From: Martinezella rhizogenes
Lineage (GTDB): Bacteria > Pseudomonadota > Alphaproteobacteria > Rhizobiales > Rhizobiaceae
Length of the DNA: 64,000 nt
Assembly (NCBI GenBank): GCA_013322215.1
Contig: JAAMEZ010000047.1
Location: 1 to 64,000, forward strand
Direction: 5' to 3'
The translations under genes were made by a program, and so were the position numbers. This document shows, in pieces, positions 52,324 through 59,979 of this stretch. Positions within the stretch are counted from its first letter, which is position 1, and each line of letters begins with the position of its first letter. Under the pieces are notes generated by a model. That model was not told the DNA's origin and did not search any database. It worked only from the letters and a program-made list of their open reading frames with translations.

Positions 52324-54606
52324 TCACCCCACCGCCGCGTAAGACATTTCGGGTTTCAGCGACTGGCCGCGGGAAGCGCCGACCACCGCATCGACGTCGA
52401 GGATCAGCGCCACGCGGCCATCGCCGAGGATGGTTGCAGCGGCAATGCCCGGCACGTGCGTGTAGTTGGCCTCGAGGCTCTTGATGACGACCTGGCGCTG
52501 TCCCTGAATGGCATCGACCATGAGGGCGCGCTGACCGCCGCCTTCCGATTCCACCAGCAGCGCGACGCCTTCGACCGGATTGGCCTGCGTGGCACGGAAG
52601 TTCAGGATGCGGCCGACATCGACGAGCGGGCAGAAGCTGTTGCGGATCGAAATGAGCCGGTGGTTGGCGCCGAAGGAGTGGATGGCGGCAGCTTCGGGCT
52701 GCAGCGTTTCGACGATCGCCGTCAGCGGCACGACCAGGGTCTGGCCCGCGACCGTAACCACCATGCCGTCGAGGACGGCGAGCGTCAGCGGCAGGCTCAT
52801 GGTGAAGACGGAGCCCTGCCCCGGCCTGGAGCTGATATTGATGCGGCCACCAAGCGCCTGGATCGAGCGCTTGACCACGTCCATGCCGACGCCGCGGCCG
52901 GAAATGTCGGAGATCTTGTCGGCGGTCGAGAAGCCCGGCAGGAAGATCAGGTTATCGACTTCCTCATCCGACAGATTGGCGTCAGCCGGGATCAGGTCGT
53001 TGTCGATGGCCTTCTGGCGCACCTTCTCGCGGTTGATGCCGGCGCCGTCGTCAGCAAGCTCGATCAGGATGCGGCCGGAGCGATGTTTTGCCGTCAGGCG
53101 GACCGTGCCTTCGGGGTTCTTGCCCAGCGTCGCACGCTTTTCCGGGGTTTCGATGCCGTGGTCGACGGCATTGCGGATCATGTGCGTCAGCGGCTCGGCA
53201 AGCTTGTCGATGACAGTCTTGTCGACTTCGGTATTTTCACCTTCGGTAATCAGTCGGATCGACTTGCCAGTCATATCGGCGATTTCGCGAACGATACGCG
53301 ACATGCGCTGGAAGACCGGCTTCACCGGTTGGGCGCGGATCGCCATGACGCTGTCCTGGATCTCGCGGGTGAGCTGCTGCAGCTCTTCGAGACCCATGTT
53401 GATGGAGGACGCGCCGTTATTGTCGTTCTCGATGACGCTCTGCGAGAGCATCGCCTGGTTGATGACAAGCTCGCCGACAAGGTTGATCAGGCGATCGACG
53501 CGGTCGAGGTCAACGCGGATGGTTTGTCCGGCGGCGGCAGCGGCGCTGTTCTGCGCGGCCGCGGCATTGGCGGCGGCAGCCGAGGCAAGTGCAGCCTCCT
53601 TCTTCTCGACGCGTGCGGCAGCCGAGGCCAGCTGCGTGACATTGCTTGCGGTTTCGGCAGCGGCCACGGCGGCAGCGACATCACTTCTTGGGGCTGGCAC
53701 CTCCCCGACGGGTTCGGCGGCCGGCGCGGCGCTGTCGTCGTCAAGGATCGAAAGATCGAACGGTACAGGCACCATCGGCAATTCTTCGCCACTTGAAGGC
53801 CTGCCGCTTCCAGCCGGCTGGACATCAAGATCGCAATCCCATTCGGCGAATTCGAAAACGGTGCGAATGGCGTCTTCGCCCTTGTCCGTCTTGATCGAGA
53901 TTGCCCATTTGAAATAAGCGCCTTCGGGATCGATGTCGGGAAGGCCCGGCAATGCGTCCATGTCGCAGAAGATGTTCATCTCGCCCAGCCGCGAGAGGTC
54001 GCGCAGCAGCAGCGTCGCATCGTTGCCCTTGGCGTAGAGATCGGAGCGCGGCTTGAAGCTGACTTCATATTCCGGCGCGCCGCCGGCCGGCTCATCGCTG
54101 CCGAAATCATCGTCGAAGCTGAAGGGGATCGGCTGGAAACCGCTTTCATCCGTTGGCGCAGGCGCAGCCGCTACGGGCTTGGGAGCAGCCTCGGCAACCA
54201 GCGCGACGGATGGTGCCGGCACATCGCCATTTGCCAATGCTTCCAATTCCTTGACCAGGCCGCGGCTGCGGGCCTGATCGACACTGCCGCCATCGCGGGC
54301 GGCATTAGTGAGATCCGCCAGGACATCGGCGGCCTTGAGCATGACCTTCAGGACATCCTGGGTCGGCTCCAGCTTGTTGGATCGAACGCAATCAAGCGTA
54401 GTCTCGAAGACGTGGGCGAATGCGACCAGGTCGTCCAGACCGAAGGCACCTGCCCCACCCTTGATGGAATGAACGGCGCGGAATACGGCATTGACGGTTT
54501 CCGGGTCGCGGTCGCCGTCATTCATTTTCAGGAGACCGGATTCCAGTTCGGCGAGCTGCTCTTCGCACTCCTGGAAGAAAATCTCTTTGATTTCGTTCAT
54601 ATCCAT
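52324..54606 (-). CDS. cheA: CheA, chemotaxis histidine kinase
   Basis: 760-aa kinase. P1 with phospho-His46 in VFRAVHSIKGGAGAFG; A/P-rich linkers around a P2-like part; dimerisation; ATPase boxes LTHMIRNAVDHGIETPEKRA (N box) and ISGRGVGMDVVKRSIQALGG (G box); C-terminal CheW-like domain (LTLAVLDGMVVTVAGQTLVV). Length exceeds enteric CheA (654) by an Ala-rich linker (about 310-350). Confidence 0.97.
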   Translation of the reverse strand: MDMNEIKEIFFQECEEQLAELESGLLKMNDGDRDPETVNAVFRAVHSIKGGAGAFGLDDLVAFAHVFETTLDCVRSNKLEPTQDVLKVMLKAADVLADLTNAARDGGSVDQARSRGLVKELEALANGDVPAPSVALVAEAAPKPVAAAPAPTDESGFQPIPFSFDDDFGSDEPAGGAPEYEVSFKPRSDLYAKGNDATLLLRDLSRLGEMNIFCDMDALPGLPDIDPEGAYFKWAISIKTDKGEDAIRTVFEFAEWDCDLDVQPAGSGRPSSGEELPMVPVPFDLSILDDDSAAPAAEPVGEVPAPRSDVAAAVAAAETASNVTQLASAAARVEKKEAALASAAAANAAAAQNSAAAAAGQTIRVDLDRVDRLINLVGELVINQAMLSQSVIENDNNGASSINMGLEELQQLTREIQDSVMAIRAQPVKPVFQRMSRIVREIADMTGKSIRLITEGENTEVDKTVIDKLAEPLTHMIRNAVDHGIETPEKRATLGKNPEGTVRLTAKHRSGRILIELADDGAGINREKVRQKAIDNDLIPADANLSDEEVDNLIFLPGFSTADKISDISGRGVGMDVVKRSIQALGGRINISSRPGQGSVFTMSLPLTLAVLDGMVVTVAGQTLVVPLTAIVETLQPEAAAIHSFGANHRLISIRNSFCPLVDVGRILNFRATQANPVEGVALLVESEGGGQRALMVDAIQGQRQVVIKSLEANYTHVPGIAAATILGDGRVALILDVDAVVGASRGQSLKPEMSYAAVG

Positions 54607-54622
54607 GAGGGGTGGATCCTGT

Positions 54623-54988
54623 TTAGGCGGTTACGCGCTCGATGGCATCGATCAGCTTGGCGGGATCGAACGGCTTGACGATCCAGCCGGTCGCACCGGC
54701 CTGGCGGGCACGGTTCTTCTTTTCCGCATCGCTTTCGGTCGTCAGAACGAGGATTGGCACGGCGCGGTATCGGTCGTTGCGGCGAACGCCCTCGATGAAG
54801 CCGAAGCCGTCAAGACGCGGCATGTTGATATCGGTAACGATGACGTCGGGATTGGCTTCTTCCAGGATCTCCAGGCCCTCGACACCGTCTTCAGCCTGAA
54901 TGGTCTCGAAACCCGCATTGTTGAGGGTAACGAGAAGCATGTTTCGAATGGTCCGTGAATCATCCACGGTCAGCACTTTTTTCTTCAT
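54623..54988 (-). CDS. cheY1: CheY1, phosphate-sink response regulator
   Basis: 121-aa receiver: D9-D10, phospho-Asp D53 (VIVTDINMPRLDG), Thr in ILVLTTES and Lys in WIVKPFDP. In S. meliloti CheY1 drains phosphate from CheY2 through CheA. Overlaps cheS by 4 bp. Confidence 0.94.
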   Translation of the reverse strand: MKKKVLTVDDSRTIRNMLLVTLNNAGFETIQAEDGVEGLEILEEANPDVIVTDINMPRLDGFGFIEGVRRNDRYRAVPILVLTTESDAEKKNRARQAGATGWIVKPFDPAKLIDAIERVTA

Positions 54989-55281
54989 TGCCGGATCTCC
55001 TTGGCAAGCAGATGGGAGATATCCACCCCGATCATCTGCATTGTTTTTTGAAATGCATCCGACACCTTGGAGAAGGTGAAGGAGAGCTTGTCCTCATCCC
55101 AGGTCTTGGCGGCGGCCATGATGACCTGCACGCACAAGGTCCCGATCCTTTCGACGCCGGACGCATCGATTGCGACATTGCTACCGCGCAATCCCATCAA
55201 CGTGCCGCGAAGGGCCGAAGCCTCGTTGAGGTCCAGCACCGTGGCCAGACTGACTGTCTTTTCGCCTTTCCTGCTCCGCAT
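54985..55281 (-). CDS. cheS: CheS, STAS-like partner of CheA
   Basis: 98-aa protein with STAS-type pattern: VLDLNEASALRGTLMGLRGS, NVAIDASGVERIGTLCVQVI, FSKVSDAFQKTMQMIGV. In S. meliloti CheS (97 aa) binds the P1-P2 part of CheA and speeds dephosphorylation of CheY1-P. The ATG at 55281 matches that length; the longer frame is rejected. Confidence 0.9.
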   Translation of the reverse strand: MRSRKGEKTVSLATVLDLNEASALRGTLMGLRGSNVAIDASGVERIGTLCVQVIMAAAKTWDEDKLSFTFSKVSDAFQKTMQMIGVDISHLLAKEIRQ

Positions 55282-55343
55282 CGCTTCATTCCTTGTTGTC
55301 TGAAATCGGACCGGCCGGCCCGCATGTGCATGAAACTGAAAGA

Positions 55344-57008
55344 TCAATAGGCATTGCGTTCGCCTCCCGATGCGGTCCTGCGAAGCGGGAATCCGAAATC
55401 GGCCATGTCTTCTTCATCCCGTGCGAAGTTGAATTCATCATGAGTTGAAAGCTGTCGTTGCGGCGCAGCCTTGACAGAGGCTGCGTGACGCCGCTCGCGC
55501 TCGATGCGAAACTCGCGGATGGTTCGGCCAAGTTCGACGACGACGGTGTGAAGGTGATCGGCGCCCTCCTGCGAGCGGCTTGCCTCGCTCCCGGCAGCGG
55601 CCGCACGCTCGCTGTAGTCGCCAATATCTGATGTCAGTGCCTTGAGGCCGGCGAGCTGTTCATCGCTCGCCGCTGCAATTCCGGAAATGGCGTCGTTGAT
55701 ATCCGTCACCTGGCGCACGATGCTGCCGATCGCATCCTGGGTGCGGCCGACCATCTGGACGCCGGCGTCGACCTGCGCCTTGGTGCCTGAGACCAGCACC
55801 TTGATCTCGCGTGCCGCATCGGCGGACCGCTGGGCAAGCGCGCGAACCTCCTGCGCGACGACGGCAAAGCCGCGGCCGCTATCGCCGGCGCGGGCAGCTT
55901 CAATGCCGGCATTCAAGGCGAGAAGATTGGTCTGGAAGGCGATCTCATCGATGACACCGATGATCTGGCCGATCTTTTCGGCTGATGTTTCGATATCGGC
56001 CATGGCCGAGATCGCCTGGCCGACGATCCTGCCGCTGTCTTCTGCCGCCACGCGGGTCGATGCCGTCACGCGCTCGGCCGAGCGGGTATTGGCCGCATTG
56101 CCGCGCACCTGTTCGGCAAGCTCGGCTAGCTGCTTTGCGGAGGCCGCAAGCCCTCGCGACTGTTCGGACGAGTTTTCCGCCAGGGATTTCGAGGCGCGAG
56201 CGATGGCATCGGCCGTCGACTCAGCCGCCAGCACGCCGCCGGACAGAGCTGAAAACTGCTGCTGGATATCGGCAAGTGCCGCGTTCAAGGCTTCGGCGAC
56301 CTCGACGTAAGCCTCGGGACAATCGGTCGTCATCCGGGTCGTCAGATCGCGATCGGCAAGACCATTGGCGAGATCGGCGATGAAGGCGGCCGCCTCGGCG
56401 CGATCGGCAATCCGCTGTTCGGTGAGCGCCCGCTGATGGCCGACCCGCAATTCGTTGAAGCGCAGCGACACGGCAATCTCGACGTCGACCATGACGAGGC
56501 GCACGACCGCGGTCACAAGTTCGCCGAGTTCGCGGGCGCGACGCTTGGCTCCCGGCAGAATGGCGCGGCCTCCCATCTCGTCGAGGAGGCCGGACAAAAG
56601 ATGCTCCAGCATGACGCCATGGCCCGCGACATGCCAGCGTGGATCGAGGCCCATCTTGCTTTCGCTATCGGACAGAACCTTGACGCGCTCGGCATAAAGG
56701 CTGTCGAAACGCGCATCCGTCAGCACATCCCAGTGCGAGGACTGCAGATCCTGGAGCCGTTCGAGCTGGCTTTCGCTGGTGAAATTGCGGGAAGCGTCAG
56801 GGAAGGTCTGGAGGCGGTGGAAAAGATCGCGAAGGCCGGCTTTCAGATGCACCGCGAGCATCGGCCGGTTGCGGCGCAAGGTTTCGCATTGCCCGGCGTC
56901 GAGACCAGCAAAACGCAAGCGGTCGCGAAGGCTGCCAGCCTGCGCCCTGCCTGCCTGATCTGACGGCGTATCCTGCGCCAAAGTCGCCCCTGCCGAACTG
57001 CCGGGCAT
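55344..57008 (-). CDS. icpA: IcpA, cytoplasmic chemoreceptor with globin-fold sensor
   Basis: About 554-aa soluble receptor at the head of the che operon. The N-terminal part (about 25-170 from this start) resembles the protoglobin sensors of HemAT: LRFAGLDAGQCETLRRNRPM, SSHWDVLTDARFDSLYAERV, SESKMGLDPRWHVAGHGVML. The proximal-His position (H-x-x-I-G-L in HemAT) is a Glu. A HAMP-like linker and the MCP signalling hairpin follow, with tip IAFQTNLLALNAGIEAARAG. No membrane segment. The start is uncertain: 57008 ATG or 57119 ATG; neither has a strong ribosome site. Typical methylation pentapeptide tether is not seen. Confidence 0.88.
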   Translation of the reverse strand: MPGSSAGATLAQDTPSDQAGRAQAGSLRDRLRFAGLDAGQCETLRRNRPMLAVHLKAGLRDLFHRLQTFPDASRNFTSESQLERLQDLQSSHWDVLTDARFDSLYAERVKVLSDSESKMGLDPRWHVAGHGVMLEHLLSGLLDEMGGRAILPGAKRRARELGELVTAVVRLVMVDVEIAVSLRFNELRVGHQRALTEQRIADRAEAAAFIADLANGLADRDLTTRMTTDCPEAYVEVAEALNAALADIQQQFSALSGGVLAAESTADAIARASKSLAENSSEQSRGLAASAKQLAELAEQVRGNAANTRSAERVTASTRVAAEDSGRIVGQAISAMADIETSAEKIGQIIGVIDEIAFQTNLLALNAGIEAARAGDSGRGFAVVAQEVRALAQRSADAAREIKVLVSGTKAQVDAGVQMVGRTQDAIGSIVRQVTDINDAISGIAAASDEQLAGLKALTSDIGDYSERAAAAGSEASRSQEGADHLHTVVVELGRTIREFRIERERRHAASVKAAPQRQLSTHDEFNFARDEEDMADFGFPLRRTASGGERNAY

Positions 57009-57431
57009 CCAAGCGCCGGCGAAACCGCTGATGATCCGCGCCAAGCGCAATGAGGAGGCGAGAAAAGGCAGCCGTCGCCGTCGATCAGCTGATCGAGGCA
57101 CCGAAGCTCGCTCGTTCATCAAAGTCTGTAGCGGACCTGTTTGATGAAATGGATACCGGATCGGACCCGGTACGACGGGGCGGCTTCATGCCTGGTGAGA
57201 ACGAGTCACAATTTTCCCATTCCGACGTTCAGGCTCAATATTTATGGTTAATTCCTTGCCCGAAGGTTAATGACGGAAGAAGGCGCCCATCCTACTGATC
57301 TATACTAAATTAGCTATTACTTGCGGATATAGTTTATCTGCCCGTCAAGAATACGGATCGCAAGTCACGAGCAAGCTTCATGCCTTACTGCACAGGGGAT
57401 AGACAGTTTCGATGTCGCTACGGAGAGAGCA
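57009..57431. promoter_or_regulatory. Intergenic region upstream of the che operon
   Basis: About 420 bp without a convincing gene. The left part may encode an N-terminal extension of IcpA (to 57119). The AT-rich right part (about 57230-57340) is the likely place of the che promoter and of a divergent promoter for the 37-aa gene. No operator is identified. Confidence 0.45.
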
Positions 57432-57545
57432 ATGATTGTTCTTGGTTTGACCGCCTCGCTGATGGCCAGCCTGACGCTTGTGGCCTTCATGCTTCTGTCC
57501 CGCATCGAAGAGGCGCGCGGCAAAGCTACGCCTCGCATCCTCTAG
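57432..57545 (+). CDS. Small single-span membrane peptide, 37 aa
   Basis: ATG preceded by CGGAGAG with suitable spacing. The peptide is MIVLGLTASLMASLTLVAFM followed by LLSRIEEARGKATPRIL: one membrane helix (about 2-23) and a charged tail. Size below usual annotation limits. It lies between icpA and the GT83 gene, same strand as the latter. No known family; unproven. Confidence 0.5.
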   Translation: MIVLGLTASLMASLTLVAFMLLSRIEEARGKATPRIL

Positions 57546-57702
57546 GCAAAGCTGTAACGGACGTCTCAGATCCAAAATCGGACTTGTGGCACTTCGTGGC
57601 CACGACGGCGGCGCCGCTGTTCTTACGGATGGCAAGGAGCTAGCTTTGGCCTCAATAGTTCCGTATTAAGCCTCACGATCAGGCACCGAGACCCATCCTT
57701 TA

Positions 57703-59229
57703 ATGCTCGACACGACCCATTCCCGAACAGACGCCCAGAAACTTTCGCTGGGCATCGCCCTTGCGATCATCTTCGGAGTAACGCTGTGGCGCGTGCTCAT
57801 GTTGCTTCTCAACAGGACGGATCTCTTCGTTGACGAGGCGCAATACTGGTTCTGGGGTCAGAATCTCGATTTCGGCTATTATTCCAAGCCGCCGATGATC
57901 GCCTGGGTCATCCGCTTCTTCAATGCGATCTCGGGGTCGGATTCGACCTTCTGGATCCGCATATCGGCGCCGCTCTTCCATCTCGCCACCGCCCTGATGC
58001 TGATGTGCACGACGCGGCGGCTGATCGACGACGAGGCCGGACGAGAGATCGCACCGTGGGTCGGCGTCATCTTCATCACCTTGCCGGCTGCCTCGCTTTC
58101 GGCCGTGCTGGTATCGACCGATACGATTCAGATCCTGTTCGTGACGATCGCCATCTGGGCCTTTATAGGCCTGACCAAGCGGTCTTCGGCGCTCGACGCT
58201 TTCATCCTCGGAGCCAGCCTCGGCATCGCCTTCCTGACGAAATATTCGGTGCTCTTCCTTCTGCCCGGCGTCGGCATTGCCATGCTGACGATGCGTTCGG
58301 CACGTATCGCCTGGCGGGATGTGGCCATTGCCGCCATCGTCGGCGCCATCGTCGTCTCCCCCAATCTCTGGTGGAACCTCACCCATGATGCAACGACCAT
58401 AAAGCACACCGAAAACATCGCCCAATGGAGCAAGAGCGGCGGCGGCAACGGTCTCTTGAAGCACATACTCAACGGTCTCAGCTTCTTCGGCGCGCAGTTC
58501 GGCGTGGTCGGTCCGGTGGTCTTCTACGCGCTTTTGTGGGCGACGTGGCGGCTGGTCCGTGGGCAGAGCGACGACCGGGAAAAGCTGCTGTTCTGGCTGT
58601 CGGTGCCTGTCGTGGCGCTGATCACGCTGCAAGCCCTCCTCGCCAAGGCCTATGCCAACTGGGCCGTCTCGGCCTATGCCGCCGGCACCATTCTCGCCGT
58701 TTGGCTGCTCTATCGCCTGACGAAAAAAGGGCTGAGCACCTCGCTGATCATAGGCGCCGTCGTCGCCGTCGTGATCCCGGTACTGACGGTCTTTGCCTAT
58801 GACATCAAGCTGCCGAACGGCGATCTCGTCATGAAACGCTATGTCGGCCGCAGCGTCATCAGCGAGGAAATCGCCAATATCGCCACAGAGGCGAAAATGA
58901 CTGAAATCGTCGCCCAGGACCGCGATATTCTCGCCGATCTCTATTACACGCTGAAGGGCAAGCCGTTCCACATCTATGCCCGCCATTTCGCAGGATTTCC
59001 CGCGAACTATTACGAGCAGGATTTCTCGCTGCCGGCCAGTGTGACCGGCACGGTCCTGTTCGTCGACAACGATCCGATCGAGTGCCCGGAAGGCCAGGCT
59101 GAGCTCATCAAGAGCTGGTCGCCGCCCTATGGCGAGATGAAAGGCAAGACGCTTTATGCCTATCGCGTTCCGGCATCCTGCCTGGCGCCCAAGCCGTCAG
59201 CCGCCGGAACGAGAGCTACCGAAAATTAA
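57703..59229 (+). CDS. rgtD: GT83 membrane glycosyltransferase, probable lipid A galacturonosyltransferase RgtD
   Basis: 508-aa polytopic inner-membrane enzyme of the ArnT/PMT-like GT83 family. The catalytic acid pair is in the first periplasmic loop (LFVDEAQYWFWGQNLDFGYY), followed by KPPMIAWVIRFF and about ten membrane segments; a periplasmic C-terminal domain (about 375-500) follows. R. leguminosarum has such GalA transferases (RgtA-D) using dodecaprenyl-phosphate-GalA; from memory the rgtD gene lies next to the che cluster, as here. The symbol depends on that synteny. Confidence 0.8.
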   Translation: MLDTTHSRTDAQKLSLGIALAIIFGVTLWRVLMLLLNRTDLFVDEAQYWFWGQNLDFGYYSKPPMIAWVIRFFNAISGSDSTFWIRISAPLFHLATALMLMCTTRRLIDDEAGREIAPWVGVIFITLPAASLSAVLVSTDTIQILFVTIAIWAFIGLTKRSSALDAFILGASLGIAFLTKYSVLFLLPGVGIAMLTMRSARIAWRDVAIAAIVGAIVVSPNLWWNLTHDATTIKHTENIAQWSKSGGGNGLLKHILNGLSFFGAQFGVVGPVVFYALLWATWRLVRGQSDDREKLLFWLSVPVVALITLQALLAKAYANWAVSAYAAGTILAVWLLYRLTKKGLSTSLIIGAVVAVVIPVLTVFAYDIKLPNGDLVMKRYVGRSVISEEIANIATEAKMTEIVAQDRDILADLYYTLKGKPFHIYARHFAGFPANYYEQDFSLPASVTGTVLFVDNDPIECPEGQAELIKSWSPPYGEMKGKTLYAYRVPASCLAPKPSAAGTRATEN

Positions 59230-59283
59230 GAAATCAAGCCGGGACTGTTGACCGGCTCGTGCAACTGCATCATGACAGGCCGC

Positions 59284-59383
59284 ACTACAGCGCCGCGCGT
59301 AACATGTGACGCGCAAAGGTCACTGTAGCACTTTAAAGCTGCCGCATAATTCCTTAGGTCGATCCCGATTTAAGGAATTATGC
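59284..59383. repeat. RIME-type intergenic element, copy 2
   Basis: Same two-palindrome structure as 42892-42990, about 85 percent alike by eye; arms CTACAG...CTGTAG and GCATAATTCCTTA/TAAGGAATTATGC. Between rgtD and the next small gene, where it may also act as a terminator. Confidence 0.8.
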
Positions 59384-59466
59384 AGTGGGAAGACGCGAGG
59401 CGTCCTGATATCATGACCGAACCGTCGGCGTTCGCGCCGGCAGAGGAATAAAGGCATTTTCGACCG

Positions 59467-59886
59467 TTGAACCCGCTCGAATTCGGCGCCGCCGACAGCG
59501 AAGATAGAGACGACAGGACGCACCGCGCCGGAGCGCGGGTGATCGCGTCGCTGTTCGTCGCGTTCTTCGCCTATATCGGACTGGCGCTGGGCGGCGGCAT
59601 CAACGTTGCCACGCGCGCCGATGCGGACGCGCTCGCCTCAGGCAAGGACAACCAGCCGCTCTATCTTTCCCTGCGCGATCCGGTGCGCGGCATTGTCGTC
59701 GCCGATCGGCTGGCGACACCCAAGGCCACATGGCACGACATAGGGCCTGCAACGCTTGCCGCCCTTCCCTCTCTCGGATATCCGGCAACCTCCTGGCAGC
59801 CGAGCCATCCAAGCAATGCTGTTCGGCTCGAATCCCTGGCTTTCCGTGCCTATCTCGCACGCGCACCTCCAGGCGTGCTCGCCTAA
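59467..59886 (+). CDS. Hypothetical small membrane protein
   Basis: 139-aa frame starting with TTG. One membrane segment (about 27-46, SLFVAFFAYIGLALGGGINV) and an A/P/S-rich remainder (LYLSLRDPVRGIVVADRLAT). Codon use resembles real genes. It lies 93 bp before secDF. No family recognised; the start is uncertain. Confidence 0.4.
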   Translation: MNPLEFGAADSEDRDDRTHRAGARVIASLFVAFFAYIGLALGGGINVATRADADALASGKDNQPLYLSLRDPVRGIVVADRLATPKATWHDIGPATLAALPSLGYPATSWQPSHPSNAVRLESLAFRAYLARAPPGVLA

Positions 59887-59979
59887 GCGGTTGGCGCAGA
59901 CGCGCTGCATTTCCGACAAGACCTCAAGTCCGCCTGCGGCCAGGCCGTCGGCATAAGCCTACTTTCAAGGAAAATACCC

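Noticed and set aside
53487..53828. Alanine-rich cheA linker as possible frameshift
   Set aside because: The main frame stays open and domains on both sides are in frame; such linkers are normal in rhizobial CheA.
57700..58986. 428-aa minus-strand frame opposite rgtD
   Set aside because: Antisense shadow of a membrane protein gene with clear GT83 motif.
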